From Nymphaea colorata (taxonomy: Eukaryota; Streptophyta; Magnoliopsida; Nymphaeales; Nymphaeaceae), in NCBI RefSeq assembly GCF_008831285.2, contig NC_045142.1, positions 22,443,300-22,507,299 of the forward strand: a stretch of DNA of 64,000 nt, written 5' to 3'. The first letter of the stretch is position 1; every line of letters begins with the position of its first letter. Below, piece by piece: positions 44,890-56,469 of this stretch. The position numbers and the translations under genes were made by a program. The notes under the pieces were generated by a model that was not told the DNA's origin, ran no database searches, and saw nothing but the letters and a program-made list of their open reading frames with translations.

Positions 44890-47800
44890 TGTTCGCACCC
44901 CACTCCTTTTTCAAGAAGGTCGAAATGCGAGTCAGCAAAATTCTTTTAAAATTGGGGTTTTGAGAAAATTTTCAAGAGAAAGGGATCCGCTCGTCGGTAC
45001 GAGGTCCAACCGTTTCTGCCGCCTTTAACAAGGGTAATTAGACCAAGGACTAAGGATCATTTGGATCATATACGAGTTATTGATGTAAGTCCTATATGCT
45101 TATGCATTAAGGTTTTGGATTCAAGAACCGAAATTCATTTTTTTGAATAAATGAATTTGAATATTGGGGGTTTTCAAGTTGGTTTAAAAACCTTTGTTTT
45201 GGTGTTATTTGAAACACATAATTCTTGAGGATTTTTGAAGATTTGGAATTGAGTTCTGTGTTGTGAACTCTAGATGATGATGATCATCTTATGATAAAAA
45301 TTGATTTTGAACTCTTCTTTTGTCAAATCATGTGATTTGTAGAATTCATTCTTTTGAAAGAACATAGGTTCCAAATTGTTAGAAAACATGTTGTTTTTCA
45401 AATGCACTTTGGCCAAAAGTTTATGAATGCATTGCTTGTGTTTTCTTTTGAAGTTAAGTGAAGTTTACAAATTCTCATTGCAATATGACTTGGTCACTTT
45501 TTGCAACTTAAATTTGAATCACTTAATTTCTTGAGAATGTGCATGTGGTGCCATTGATTTTGAGTGAAAGTGAATGCATGAAACGAGAATGGAAACTATA
45601 TGGAACATTCATTCTTCTCTCTCTCATAATCCATCAAGATTCATTCATATGAAACATACATTCTTCACTCCCTCATAATCTCTCAAAGTCCGTATTGCAC
45701 GTCATACAATCTATACATGAAGATTGATTAAAATGTAAGACTTTCTCTATATGTGCCCATTATATGATTAAGCACATGAATTAGAGATGTAGTCCATAAG
45801 CTTGAGGCTTGACATAAAATTATCAAAATGATGAAAATATATAAATGATGTCAAGTTCAATCTTTGAAATGGATGGGAGACATGGATGACGTCCACTTTT
45901 GTCTCAAAATAGCTAAAAATCAGACCTTGTGTTGATTTAAATAGCTGAAAATTGTGGACATTGATTCCAATAAGGACTTGTTTCTTAGATAGAAACAATG
46001 AGTTTTTTAAATCTTTTCAAATTCCAGATTTCGTAGTAATGAAATCATCAACTCCTTTGGATGATTCTAGGATGGTTGGTATTTCAAATATGTAAATTTT
46101 GATATTCTTAAACCAATTCCTATGAAACATGGTCTGATTTCAACAACATACATACATCTTACGTATGGGTTTGCTGAAATTAAGTAAAAATGAAATGAAA
46201 ATAATTTATAATCTTGCACTAGAAAAATCAATAAAAATGGCCTATTTACTTAAAGACCGGTTTGGAAACATGTTCCAACCTGATTTTAAGGGAGGAATGT
46301 AATTTTTGACAAGAAATCAGATACATATATGTACATATATAACAATGTATACATATACGTACCTTACTTTTCAAAATGAAATTTTATCAAGGGACCGCAT
46401 GACTCATGAATCATGATGATTCATGGCTGGGTTCTTTTATGTAGGAAGATTGAGAACTTGTTTCAAACCTTCCCTACTACCCTTGATTAATTAACTTGAA
46501 AGACATGAATCAAAATGACTGTGAATAAGAAAGAAAATAAAAGAATACTCAAGCTTATTCGTCCATCATTTCGCCATGCAAGGGTGGATCACATTCATAA
46601 AAACGTATCCATCCCTTGTAGGCATTTTCATCATACGTGATGTAGCAAAATCACTCTCTCACCGTGGGATTCTCTCATGGTAGGGAGTTCAAAATGGTAT
46701 TAAGTTGGTTCCTTTGAAAGGGACGTGGCCTTGGGGCCCATTTCAAAATTTGATACTTGGGTTCATATTTAAGAAAAACCGACATATGCATGCATTATGC
46801 ATTAACATGTACATTGAAGCGTAGGTTTCCCTTAGCTGGACATCATTCCCAGCCGTAAGCAAATGAAAATAAACCCTCCCACGAATTGCTGGAATTAAAA
46901 TAAATCAACAATAAGCTAAAGTAGAAGAGAAGTGAGTTAAGATCACCTACCTTGCGGTCGGTCTTGATGTTTGTCCTTCGTCTTCACTTGTTTTCTAACC
47001 CAAGCAATCATAAGCAAGAATCCAACCGTGGATTCAAGATTAGCAAAGCTAGAATAAGAAATAGCTTGCTTGCTGGAATTTGGAGTGGTAAAGAGGGCTT
47101 CTCACCACGAAAATCCTAAGTAAGGGTTCACTTAAGCACCCTAACTTAGCAAAATCAATGGAGAGAATAGAAGAAAGTGAAGAAGAGAATGGGAGAAAAA
47201 GGGGAAGGGGGCTTGGACGAACCTCTTCTCTGTTCCTTGGCTTCTCCCTCCTAGCTCCTTGGCTGCAGCAATTTGATAGAATGCTTCAAAATTTCGTCCT
47301 CCCCCTTGGTGGCCAAGGGGAGGTTTATATAGAGGAGGAGGTGGGTTCAACCACCTTCTTAACTCACCTTGGGAACTTGCTTAAGACCTTGGGGACTTGT
47401 AAAATGAGTTAAATAGACTTTAAAGGCTCTAATTGACCATTTCTCAACCCATTTTCATGAGCTAGGTGGGCTGGGCTAGGTTTGGTCAACTTGGGTTCAG
47501 ACCTAGGTGACCATTTTGACCAAAATTTTGGACGAAAATGCCCATGCACAGGGTTTTGCCCTTATTTTGTACCATTTATTTATTTTTTATTTGAAATCGA
47601 GCTTATAAGGTTAAAACCTAGTTACTAAGCTCCAAATGCCATTGAATTATGATAATTAAATTTAAATTTTAATAAAATTTAAAAATTTTGTCAAATTTGG
47701 TTCGAAAAGGGTATTTTCGTCCAAAACTTGATTGAAAATGGATTTCAACTGAATCAAACTTTCACTTGAGAAATTCAATTTAAATTTGGTATTTGATTCA

Positions 47801-48710
47801 TGCATTTGACAAATTTAAATGTTTATTTGCCTTTCATAAACCATTTTAGGCTTTTTAATCTTAAGTTGACCGCAGAAGGGCAAAATTGTCCAAATTGATC
47901 AATTTCGACCAATTGACCAAAGTCAAAGCTCATTTGCAAGTAGTTTGACTTTATTTGAGGTAATTTGATAAATTTGGGTCAAGAAAGCTCTTGATTGAGC
48001 TAAATTGTACTTTGACTGAGTTTAGTCAAAGTGGGTTTGGTTCGGTCAAAGTCTATTTTCGTCCATTAATTGGATCATGAGACAAACTTACGTTTTGACT
48101 GTGTTGAGCCCATGGTGACCGAACCTAGCTGGAATTGGCACCACATTTGAGTGCACCCGGGTCAAACCTACTTGGATTAAGTAAGTTAGGTGAGTTTGAC
48201 CAGTCTAGTAATTGCTTCCTTGAAAATGATTTTTTTCTTTAAGGAGGACCTGGTTAAAGAAGAGAGAGAGACATAAATGTCTCTCTTTTCCTAGGTTTCT
48301 CCTTTATTTCTTCTTGAAAATAACTTTTCTTCAATTAATTTGAGAGAAAATATTTATTTATTATTTTTTTGACATGGAGGGGGCATGGCCCCTGGGGGGC
48401 TCTTGACCACACGGGCTAGGTGGGGCCCACACGTGGGTCCCACGTAGCATTTTAGACTGAATTAGATCCAATTCCTGGATCTAAGTCAAAATTTGCATTT
48501 TGCAATTGGATTTGGATTTCAAATGACATTTGCAATTGAATTTGGACTCATAATCCTGCATTGGGATTCGTGTATCGGGTTAAATTCAAGATTTGAATCT
48601 AATTGTTCTTTAGATTCGAAATTGGCTTTGAAATTGCAAATTTTCACAATTCTTTTGTGAAATTTTCACATTGCTTCAATTTTGATGTGGAAAAATTTGG
48701 GGTGTTAACA
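44890..48710 (-). repeat. Tat element 3' LTR (3821 bp)
   Basis: Plus-strand reading begins TGTTCGCACCCC and ends GGGGTGTTAACA, which form imperfect terminal inverted repeats (TGTTNNCACCCC). The outer end coincides with the end of homology to 58.5 kb and the inner end abuts a PPT. No second LTR is present to prove the ends. It contains no coding region; the short ORFs near 47.15-47.41 kb are chance. Confidence 0.8.
47324..47332 (-). promoter_or_regulatory. TATA box in Tat LTR
   Basis: The minus strand reads CTATATAAA followed by a GC-richer stretch, about 1.38 kb into the LTR as transcribed, a plausible U3/R border. Confidence 0.5.
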
Positions 48711-48724
48711 GATGCCCCTCTTTG
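48711..48724 (-). promoter_or_regulatory. Tat polypurine tract
   Basis: AAAGAGGGGCATC on the minus strand directly precedes the LTR start TGTTAACACCCC. Confidence 0.7.
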
Positions 48725-49773
48725 CTGTTAAGCAAATTGAATAATTTGCTTAATAGCAAAGATTCACGCACCAAATTTTTGCAAATCGTTTGGAAAATCC
48801 ATTTTTTAAATGATGTTGAACCATCCTCGCTCGAGGGGAAATGCTAGGCATAGACCTGAAATAAGAAGATTTTTTTCCAACTCATTGGAGACTTTGTAGA
48901 GGAATTAATGTTGGTTGAAAAATTTTATAATTGTGAAAGTTTTTGCATTTGATGCTTGGAGAAATTTGCCCTCGATGCCTTCTAAACCATTGGCAAGTGC
49001 TTTTTCTCTCCTTTTACTTAGTTTTTCACATACTCACTTTTGCTTTTGAATTTTGATTTTCTTTTTGAGCCACCCTTCACTCTTGGGAGAAATTCTTCAC
49101 CACCCCAAAAGCTACTACGGAGTTCCACCGCTTTGGCGGTTTTGTGTAGTTTGTTTTGTGTAATATCAAGTCTATCGGGCTTTCTTCTGAACGCTTGTAA
49201 CAAGCTTTGGGCCGGTAACTCCTAGACCAGTTGGCCTCAGGGTACCAAATGTAAAACACTCCCCGGGCTTACTTACTCGAATTCAGAAGGCTTTAGGAGA
49301 CTTAATATAAGCAAAATGTTCATGGATTGCTTTTTAGCTTCACGGCGTAAGCATAGGTCATATGCCCACCCGCGCCTGCTGAGCTTTGAACCAGAGGAAC
49401 AACTACACTCACCCCGAGCTCATTGCTCAACTCATTTCGCTTGATAGCTTTTTCTAGCATCTTGCCAAGGTCTTTTAGGTGACAAGACTTTTTCTTATGG
49501 CATCTCATGCTAGACCTTTACAAATGCCGATTGTCGGGACCAACATTAATTGCTGTACATTAGTCCCTCAACGTTTGTGAAATTTCTTGCATATTTCAAG
49601 ACGATGCCCTTGCAATTGTCCTCAAGACATGGGTTGAGTTTGAAAATTTTGATGCATTTTTGAAACTTTTCCCTAAGGGATACCATGCCCCTTAGTTGGT
49701 TTGAAAATTGTTACAAACGTGCTTATCAAAGCACAACTATTTTGAATTTTTTTTTTTTTTTTGAATTGCAAAT
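48725..49773 (-). other. Tat spacer between integrase and 3' LTR
   Basis: About 1.05 kb with no domain recognised. Short ORFs at 49.0-49.5 kb have no family resemblance. Long 3' spacers are usual in Tat-lineage elements. Confidence 0.6.
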
Positions 49774-51021
49774 TCAAGTATAGAATTTTTTGAGATGCAA
49801 AGCATTAATTGGATCGGGGATTTCAACCCCATCGGCATCAATCAGTCGATAAGAATTGTGAGGTAGAACCTCTTTGACAACGTATGGTCCTTCCCAGTTC
49901 GGCGCCCATTTTCCTTTGGGTCTACTCCTGAGTGGAACTATGGATCTTAAAACAAGATCATTTACCTGAAATTTTCTTTCAATGACTGATTTGGCATAAT
50001 GTCGGGCGACTCTCTTACGATAGACTTCGGCATGCTCTGCCGCTTGTAGTCTTTTCTCGTCTAAGAGGTCTAATTGAGCAAGTCTCTTTTTTTGATATTT
50101 GCTAATTGGGAGTTCAATGAGAGCAGCAAATTTCATTGCTGGTTTTTGGACATGTAATGGAAGGACAATTTCCGTTCCATATACTAATTCTGCTGGTGTA
50201 GCATTGGTGGGTGTCTGAATTGTGGTTCGATACGCCCAAAGTGCATTGTGCATTTTCTCGTGCCAATCTCGGCCTGTTTCAACTGTCCTCTCTAAGACAC
50301 GAATCAAAATCTTGTTGGTTGCTTCTGCCTGACCATTACCTTGAGGGTAATATGGGGCAGAAAAGTGATGTTGTATTGTGTGTTTGTGACAAAGATTGCG
50401 CATTTTCTCATTTTTGAAATGAGTACCGTTATCAGAAACGATATCATGCGGGATGCCAAATCTACACAAAAGATTTTTATGAATGAAGGACACTACGTGT
50501 TGTCCTTCGACTGTTTTTAAAGTGATCGCTTCCACCCATTTGGTGAAGTAATCTGTAGTTGCAAGAAAATACCTGTGTCCATTTGAGGCAGGTGGATTGA
50601 TTGGACCGACTACGTCGAAGGCCCACATGGAGAATGGCCATGGTGAGCTGACCGAATGAAGGTACGCTGCTGGAGCATGAATTGATGGTGCATGCAACTG
50701 ACATTTGATGCATTTCTTGACAAATTGGTGACAGTCTCTTTGCATTGTGGGCCAATAGTACCCTGCTCTGACTATCTGCTTGACGAGGGTCTGATACCCT
50801 ACATGTCCCCCACAAATTCCTTCATGGGCTTCTTGAATGACTTCTAGTGCCTCATTTGCATCGAGACATCTAGCATATTCTGTGCTGAATCCTCTTCTGT
50901 ATAGGATGTCGGCTAGAATGAAATATCTTGATGACATGTGTCTCAAACTCTTTGCTCTTTTCGAGACATTTCTGGTGGAAGTGTTCCAGTTTGGAGAAAA
51001 TCCTTGATGTTCTGATACCAT
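49774..51021 (-). pseudogene. Tat integrase
   Basis: A 415-codon open frame. Zinc finger residues are H66, H73, C104, C107; the catalytic core has D136 (FDVVG), D197 (VSDNGTHF) and E233 (GQAEATNK) with a 35-residue spacing, then ERKFQVNDLVLRS and WAPNWEGPYVVKEV. The domain is intact in itself, but a frameshift near 50975 separates it from the RNase H frame upstream, so the displayed ATG is internal. No chromodomain follows, as expected for the Tat lineage. It would insert the cDNA into the genome. Confidence 0.92.
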
Positions 51022-51797
51022 GGTGTTTCTCTACTTTCTGCTTGCAACACCTGTTCTGGTATGACAAATGATGGTTGTTCGAGTCTTCCAACTTCAAAAG
51101 ATCTGATAGATTCTCCAGGTTTGAAGGCAATGGTAGAGCCTAAACTGGCTAAACCGTCTGCTATTTGGTTAAATTCTCTTTTGACATGTAAGAGTTGACA
51201 TTCCTCGAACTGTCTTAAGAGGGAAGCTGCTAACTCTTGATATGGGATCAAGTTTTGATCTTTGACTTGCCAATCTCCATTGACCTGACTGACAGCTAAG
51301 AGAGAATCTCCAAAAATGCGAACTCTCTGCACTTTAAATTTGAGCAACATTTTGAGTCCTTGGATTAGGGCCTCGTACTCTGCCATATTATGCGTGCAGG
51401 AAAAATTCAATTTGAGAGAGTAAGGAATCATTTCCCTTTCTGGTGTAATGAAAAGTATCCCAATGCCTGCCCCAGCTGTGCTCTTAGATCCATCAAAGTA
51501 CATCTCCCAAATCGGCTCTGGTTCAGTTGTCAGGATTTGCTCATCTAGAAAATCATCATTTGTTCTAATTTCTTCATATAGAGGAAAATCTGCCAATTGG
51601 TCTGCAATGGCTTGCCCCTTGATTGATTTTTGTGACACATATTCCAAATCATATTGCATCAACAAAACCTGCCACTTTGCTATCCTTCCATTCAGAAATG
51701 GCTGTTCGAGGATATATTTGAGTGGATTAAGTTTGGATAAAATTTTAACTTCACAAGCCAATAGATAATGCCTTAATTTTTGACACATCCACACCAA
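50943..51797 (-). pseudogene. Tat RNase H C-terminus and second (archaeal-type) RNase H
   Basis: The first 70 residues end the RT-linked RNase H (KLRHYLLACEVKILSKLNPL, IADQLADF). The second RNase H follows with MYFDGSKSTAGAGIGI, MAEYEALIQGLKML, GDSLLAVSQVNGDWQVKD and NQIADGLASLG. Catalytic residues D102, E140, D164 and D214 are all present. This extra domain is the defining feature of Tat-lineage elements. Frameshifts flank it on both sides (about 51800 and 50975). Confidence 0.92.
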
Positions 51798-51799
51798 GG

Positions 51800-52497
51800 C
51801 TAAGCAAGTTTTTCCATGTGCGAGTAGTTCTTTTCATACTGCACAAATGTCTTACTGATGTAATAAATGGCATGTTCTATTCGGCATCCTTCTTCATATT
51901 GAGCCAGAAATCCACCACAGGCTGAATCGTTAACTGTGATGTAAAGGAGTAGAGGTTCCCTAAAATTGGAGGTTTTAAAATTGGTGGGAAAAGAAGATAC
52001 TTCTTGATCTTTTCGAATGAGGCTTGACATTCATGCCCCCATTCAAATTTGACTCCTTTACGAAGTAAATGGTTGAAGGGTTCACATCTCATGGCGAGAT
52101 TAGATATAAACCTTCTGATTGACTGAATTCTGCCTTGTAAGCTGCGTAGCTCCTTAAGATTTGTTGGGGGTGACATTTCGATGATCGCCTTTGCTTTGGA
52201 AGGATCCATCTCGATTTCCTTTTGGCTGACCATAAATCCTAAAAGCTTACCGGATTCCACACCAAATACACATTTTTGTGGATTCAATCTAAGTTTGTAT
52301 TGTGAGAGTCTATCAAAAACTTGAGAGAGAATGTTGATGTGATTCTCCCTTGTTTTTGACTTAATTAGTAGATCATCTACATATACATCCATGATTTGAT
52401 GCATTTGGTCATGAAAAATAGCTGCCATAGCCTTTGATATGTTGCCCCAGCGTTCTTCAAACCAAATGGCATTACTGTATAGCAGAAGGTACCCCAT
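51800..52497 (-). pseudogene. Tat RT C-terminal part and RNase H start, two frames
   Basis: The first frame (52497-51877) has YVDDLLIKSKTRENHI with the catalytic Asp pair near 52377-52372, KLRLNPQKCVFGVESGKLLG, and FEWGHECQASFEKIKK. A shift near 51960 leads to the second frame (52030-51800) with YITVNDSACGGFLAQYEEG, HAIYYISKTF and YSHMEKLA, the start of the RT-linked RNase H. A further shift near 51800 leads to the next frame. The start ATG at 52497 is not biological. Confidence 0.88.
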
Positions 52498-53204
52498 GGG
52501 GTTGTAAATGATGTTTTGGCTTGATCTTGAGCTGTCAACTTAATTTGGTTATAACCAGAATATCCATCCATAAAGGAGAACATAGCGTGACCTGCGGTAC
52601 TGTCTACCAACAAGTCAATGTTTGGAAGTGGGTAGTCATCCTTTGGTGTAGCCTTATTCAAATCTCTGAAATCAATGCAGAGCCAAATTTTGCCATTTTT
52701 CTTTGGGACTACCACAATGTTTGCTAACCATTCAGGATAGTCGATTGTTCGGATGAACCCTGCCTTTAGTAGGTCTTCCATGCCTTCCTTAACTTGCCCC
52801 TCAAGACGAGGGTCTAGTTTCCTCAACTTTTGTTTGATTGGCTTGCATTCTGGTTTCAATGGTAGTCGATGCTCGACTAATTTTGTATCAAGTCCTGGCA
52901 TGTCCTCATAAGTCCACGCAAAGGCTTCTTGATGCTTTTTGAGGAAGTCTATCAGCTCTTTTCTTTCTTCTGCTGAGAGACTTGTTCCAATTTGCAAAAT
53001 CTTTGGACTCTCTTCCATGCCAATGTTAATTTCCTCAATCGGATCATTAATCAGAGGTGACGGTTGATCTTGCTTTCTCATTTGGATGAACTCTGGACAT
53101 TCGGCCTCAGTGAGTTCTGGATTTATCTCCTTAAAAGCTTTTGATGTTTGATCCTCAAATGCCATCCTAAAGATTGTAAAGAAGTTAGATGAAATTTGAG
53201 ACAT
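52430..53204 (-). pseudogene. Tat RT N-terminal part
   Basis: The frame contains LRKLDPRLEGQVKEGMEDLL, WLANIVVVPKKNGKIWLCID, FRDLNKATPKDDYPLPNID, FSFMDGYSGYNQIKL with catalytic D213 and VMPFGLKNAGATYQR, then shifts near 52430. Immediately before MAFEDQ the minus strand reads CTTCTTTACAATCTTTAG|G, a good 3' splice site (53168/53167), so the first 13 residues of this frame may be intronic. Confidence 0.9.
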
Positions 53205-53323
53205 TGTATATGGAAGTAATTTGCATTTGTCATTGTATTTTTGAAGGTATTACAAAATGAAGACACTTGGTCTATTTGAGTACAATGAGGACAAAATGAC
53301 AAAATGATGACGGATTTGTTGAT

Positions 53324-54304
53324 TCAAATTGATGGTGAACATCCGCCTATGGTATTGCTCTTGACGAAAGGTACTGGCTTGAATTCTTCCTCAACATCAA
53401 CTTTTTCATAGCTTTGGCACCCCAAGGCTTGAGTGCCTCGTTGTCCTGTCAAGGTAACTGGTTCCAAGATTCCATTTTCATGTTTGCCAAGGCCAGTAAA
53501 TGGCTGGTAGCCATGGCGTATGAGTAAATCCAATCCTTTCTCATTCTGGCAGAATTTCTTGAACAACGGATGACTTTTGTAATTTGTTTCAAGTTTGGTA
53601 CCCCTTTTCACCCATACCTGTTTCTTTGGTTTCTGAATGGCCAACCTGCTAAGACTTTGAGATATTTCTTCCTCTTTGCAGACTCGAATACTGGGTACCT
53701 CAATTGTATATGTTGGTACCGGAATCATTGGGTGTACAAGCCGACTTTCCCTATCCTCTGCATAGATGGTTATACAATTTCCGTTGTGAGTCCATTTGAC
53801 ACACTGATGTAGAGTGGAGGGAACTGCATTGGTAGCACGAATCCATGGCCTGCCAAGCAACAAGTTGAAGGAGGGTTCTATATCCACCACATGAAATAAA
53901 ACCCGATGATACGTCTCAGAAATATTCAAATCCAGACATATGCATCCTAGGCATGGTTGTCCTGTCCCGTCATATCCATGGATGAAAATTTTGGATGGAG
54001 TATAGTCAGCCTGTCTTATGCCCAACTCACGAGCTGTTTGTTGTGGACAGATGTTCAGGCTTGCTCCACCATCAATTAAAACGTGGGAGACTCTGGTGCC
54101 CCTTGTCTCTATCACTATGTGCAAGGCGTCATTGTGTGATGCACCTCCAGTTGGTAGATCTTTATCAGAAAATATGATCGGACTATTTTCACATAATTCA
54201 AAAGCCCATTCATTCCCCCTGTTAGGGCTAAACCCTCCCTTCTTGACTTCAGGTAAGGGGTCGAATTCATTGAAAATGGATTCCAATGGTTCAGGGTCGC
54301 ACAC
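53324..54304 (-). pseudogene. Tat protease with G-patch-like segment
   Basis: A 326-codon frame. The protease active site is HVLIDGGASLNICP (Asp78) with the flap-like FIHGYDGTGQP and LLLGRPWIRATNAVPSTLHQ. A G-patch-like segment, LLIRHGYQPFTGLGKHENGI, is at residues 260-279. This protease plus G-patch arrangement is usual in Tat-lineage polyproteins. The frame ends 120 bases before RT. Confidence 0.88.
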
Positions 54305-54327
54305 TTGTGACTTCTGATCAATCTCTG

Positions 54328-55735
54328 TTAGATGGTCTTGTTTAACCAGTCTGGTTTGTGCATTGATGGATCCTTTATCATGTTTGAAAGCAATCCAAAG
54401 AAATCCAGGGACGCTGTATCCCTTTTGTTTGTCACCATAATTTGACGACCTGTTGAAAATCTGACCATCGAAACTATTCCTTTGCCATGTTTAGGAAAAG
54501 GATTCTTGAGAATGTCCGGCTGTTCACTGACCTCTTTGATTATTTCTTTGTCAACTGCATCTTGCACAATATTTTTAAGTACAAGGCAGTCTTTTGTATC
54601 ATGTCCTGGAGCGCGATGAAATTTGCAGAATTGCTCTTTGTTTTCTCCATCATTGGTGGGGGGTTGGAGACTTTGGGAGAAACAGAGTACCTCTTTCGAT
54701 TAGCATATGCATGACCTCTTCATAACTTTGTTGTAATGGGGTAAATTTTCTATCGTACCCCCATCCAGGATGTTTGTTTTTGGTGCCACTACTACTGCCA
54801 CTAGCTCTGTCCATTACCCCTTTATTCTTGGGATATTCGGACTTTTCTTTCTTGAAGGCTGCAGCGTTGGCCACGATGTTGGCTGGAGCATTCTGACTTC
54901 TGCTATTCTTTTTTGTATCTTCCCTTACTTTTACGAGGATGACAGCATCAAAAGCTCCATTCTCAATTCCTGCTTCAATGCATTCTGCCCTCTCAGTGAG
55001 ATCGATGAAAGACTTGATTGGAGCAGTGGAAATGAGGCTCCTTAATGGTTGTGTCAAATTGTTTACGATCAATCCCAGTGCATGGGATTGAGAGATTGGG
55101 TCTCTCATCTTGTTGCAAGAAGACCTCCACCTCTGAATAAAATCTCTCACCTTTTCACCTGGCCTCTGTTTTAGATAGCATAATGTGGTGATCGTTGGTG
55201 CAGTTTCAACGTTTTGAATGAACCTTTCGATGAAAAGGTTGATTAACATGTCAAATTTTTTCAATTCCACTGGGTTGATGTGTTCCCGATACCATTGTGC
55301 TGCAATTCCTTCTAGGCTTATAGGGAAACATCGAAAGAGGGCCCTATGATTGTGGCGGAATTTGTAGCATTCAGCAAAGAACATGGCCAAATGTGCCTTT
55401 GGGTCTCCATGGCCATCAAATTTGATAAATTTCTTGGGCAAGTTTTTTATGTGTTTGTCATTTTCGAAGCTTTCGTAGAAATCTTCGCAAGTGAAATTCC
55501 TCTTGTTCTTGCCTTTAAGTTGTACTGCATTTAACTTCTTTTCAACTTCCTGGATTTTTGTTTTCCAGGATTCTCCCTTCTTCTTTTCTTGGGAGTTTTC
55601 GGTTCTTCCTCACTACTAGATTCTGTTGTAGCGTCTTCAGAAGAGTCTGAACTGCTTGATGAGTACTTTCTTGTTTTCTTCCCTTTCTTTTGGCTTTTTC
55701 TGCCTGCGCTTGTTCTTCACTGAACATGATCATTA
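54328..55735 (-). pseudogene. Tat gag, several frames
   Basis: The core frame (55441-54650) is a retrotransposon gag domain: FIKFDGHGDPKAHLAMFFAE, CFPISLEGIAAQWYREHI, LCYLKQRPGEKVRDFIQRWR. After a shift near 54650 comes the zinc motif CKFHRAPGHDTKDC (about 54630-54589) and the frame 54567-54328. Upstream, 55735-55542 reads as a Lys/Arg-rich frame, with an alternative Ser/Glu-rich frame over the same bases, so the N-terminus is also shifted. Gag forms the particle and binds RNA. Confidence 0.85.
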
Positions 55736-55739
55736 TTTC

Positions 55740-56332
55740 CGGAATCTTCTGTATTCCTCAAATTCTGGGTCATTTATTCCAGCTTGGGAGGTGTTCTGAG
55801 GAGGATCTTCTCCCTGCCTCCTATAAAAGGTTGATCAAGCTCCATTTCACTCCTTCTCCAGCTTTGGCTTCTGGTTTCAACCATAAAGCGGATGTTCACC
55901 TGCAAGAAGAAAAATTGAAAATGTTAGGATGTGAATTGATGAGAGATGACAAATTTGATTACATATTAAAAGAAAGATGAGAATGACAAAACTTGACAAA
56001 GTTTAACATAACTTGACAAAACTTGACAAATTTTGGCTTAATGACAATGAACTAGACATGACAATCTAGGACAGAAGGATAGATGGGCGGACTTCATCCC
56101 ACCATTTTACATATTCGGGACCCATTCCTGGACCAAGGACAAGATACAAGTGAGCAAATGATTCCCAACGTTGCTGGGCATAGGTGTATATCCCGGACCA
56201 CTCTTCAGTGTCTAGTTCACACTCCACAATGGCTCCTTCCGACTCAATTGGATATGCCTTCCTCTGACGCAGTGAGAATTGCCTGAGGCAACGCTCGGAT
56301 GATATTCAATTATGAAAAACGGTCCCAATAGA
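55740..56332 (-). other. Tat leader, cut by gap
   Basis: No domain. Includes four copies of ACTTGACAAA (plus-strand reading) between 55990 and 56031. No PBS found before the gap. Confidence 0.6.
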
Positions 56333-56432
56333 NNNNNNNNNNNNNNNNNNNNNNNNNNNNNNNNNNNNNNNNNNNNNNNNNNNNNNNNNNNNNNNNNNNN
56401 NNNNNNNNNNNNNNNNNNNNNNNNNNNNNNNN
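56333..56432. other. assembly gap (100 N)
   Basis: Exactly 100 N, the conventional placeholder for a gap of unknown size. Confidence 0.99.
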
Positions 56433-56469
56433 TTTCTCAGCAATAATCTAGCATTAAAAAGTAAACATT

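Larger units (their letters stand above)
44890..56332 (-). mobile_element. Tat-lineage Ty3/Gypsy retrotransposon, 5' LTR missing at gap
   Basis: Minus-strand order: leader and gag (56.3-54.57 kb), protease with G-patch, RT, RNase H, a second archaeal-type RNase H, integrase, a 1.05 kb spacer, PPT and a 3821-bp 3' LTR (44890-48710). The dual RNase H between RT and integrase is the mark of the Tat (Retand/Ogre-like) lineage. There are about six frameshifts, so it is non-autonomous. The left flank of the insertion is a dispersed repeat whose uninterrupted copy is at 58.5 kb. The right side ends in the N gap. Confidence 0.9.

Noticed and set aside
44780-45030. Possible tRNA or rRNA fragment near GGTCCAACCGTTTCTGCC
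   Set aside because: No cloverleaf or conserved rRNA motif; it is the outer part of the Tat LTR.
47141-47412. Overlapping frames near 47.2 kb with Arg/Glu-rich residues
   Set aside because: Inside the Tat LTR near its TATA box; low-complexity chance frames.
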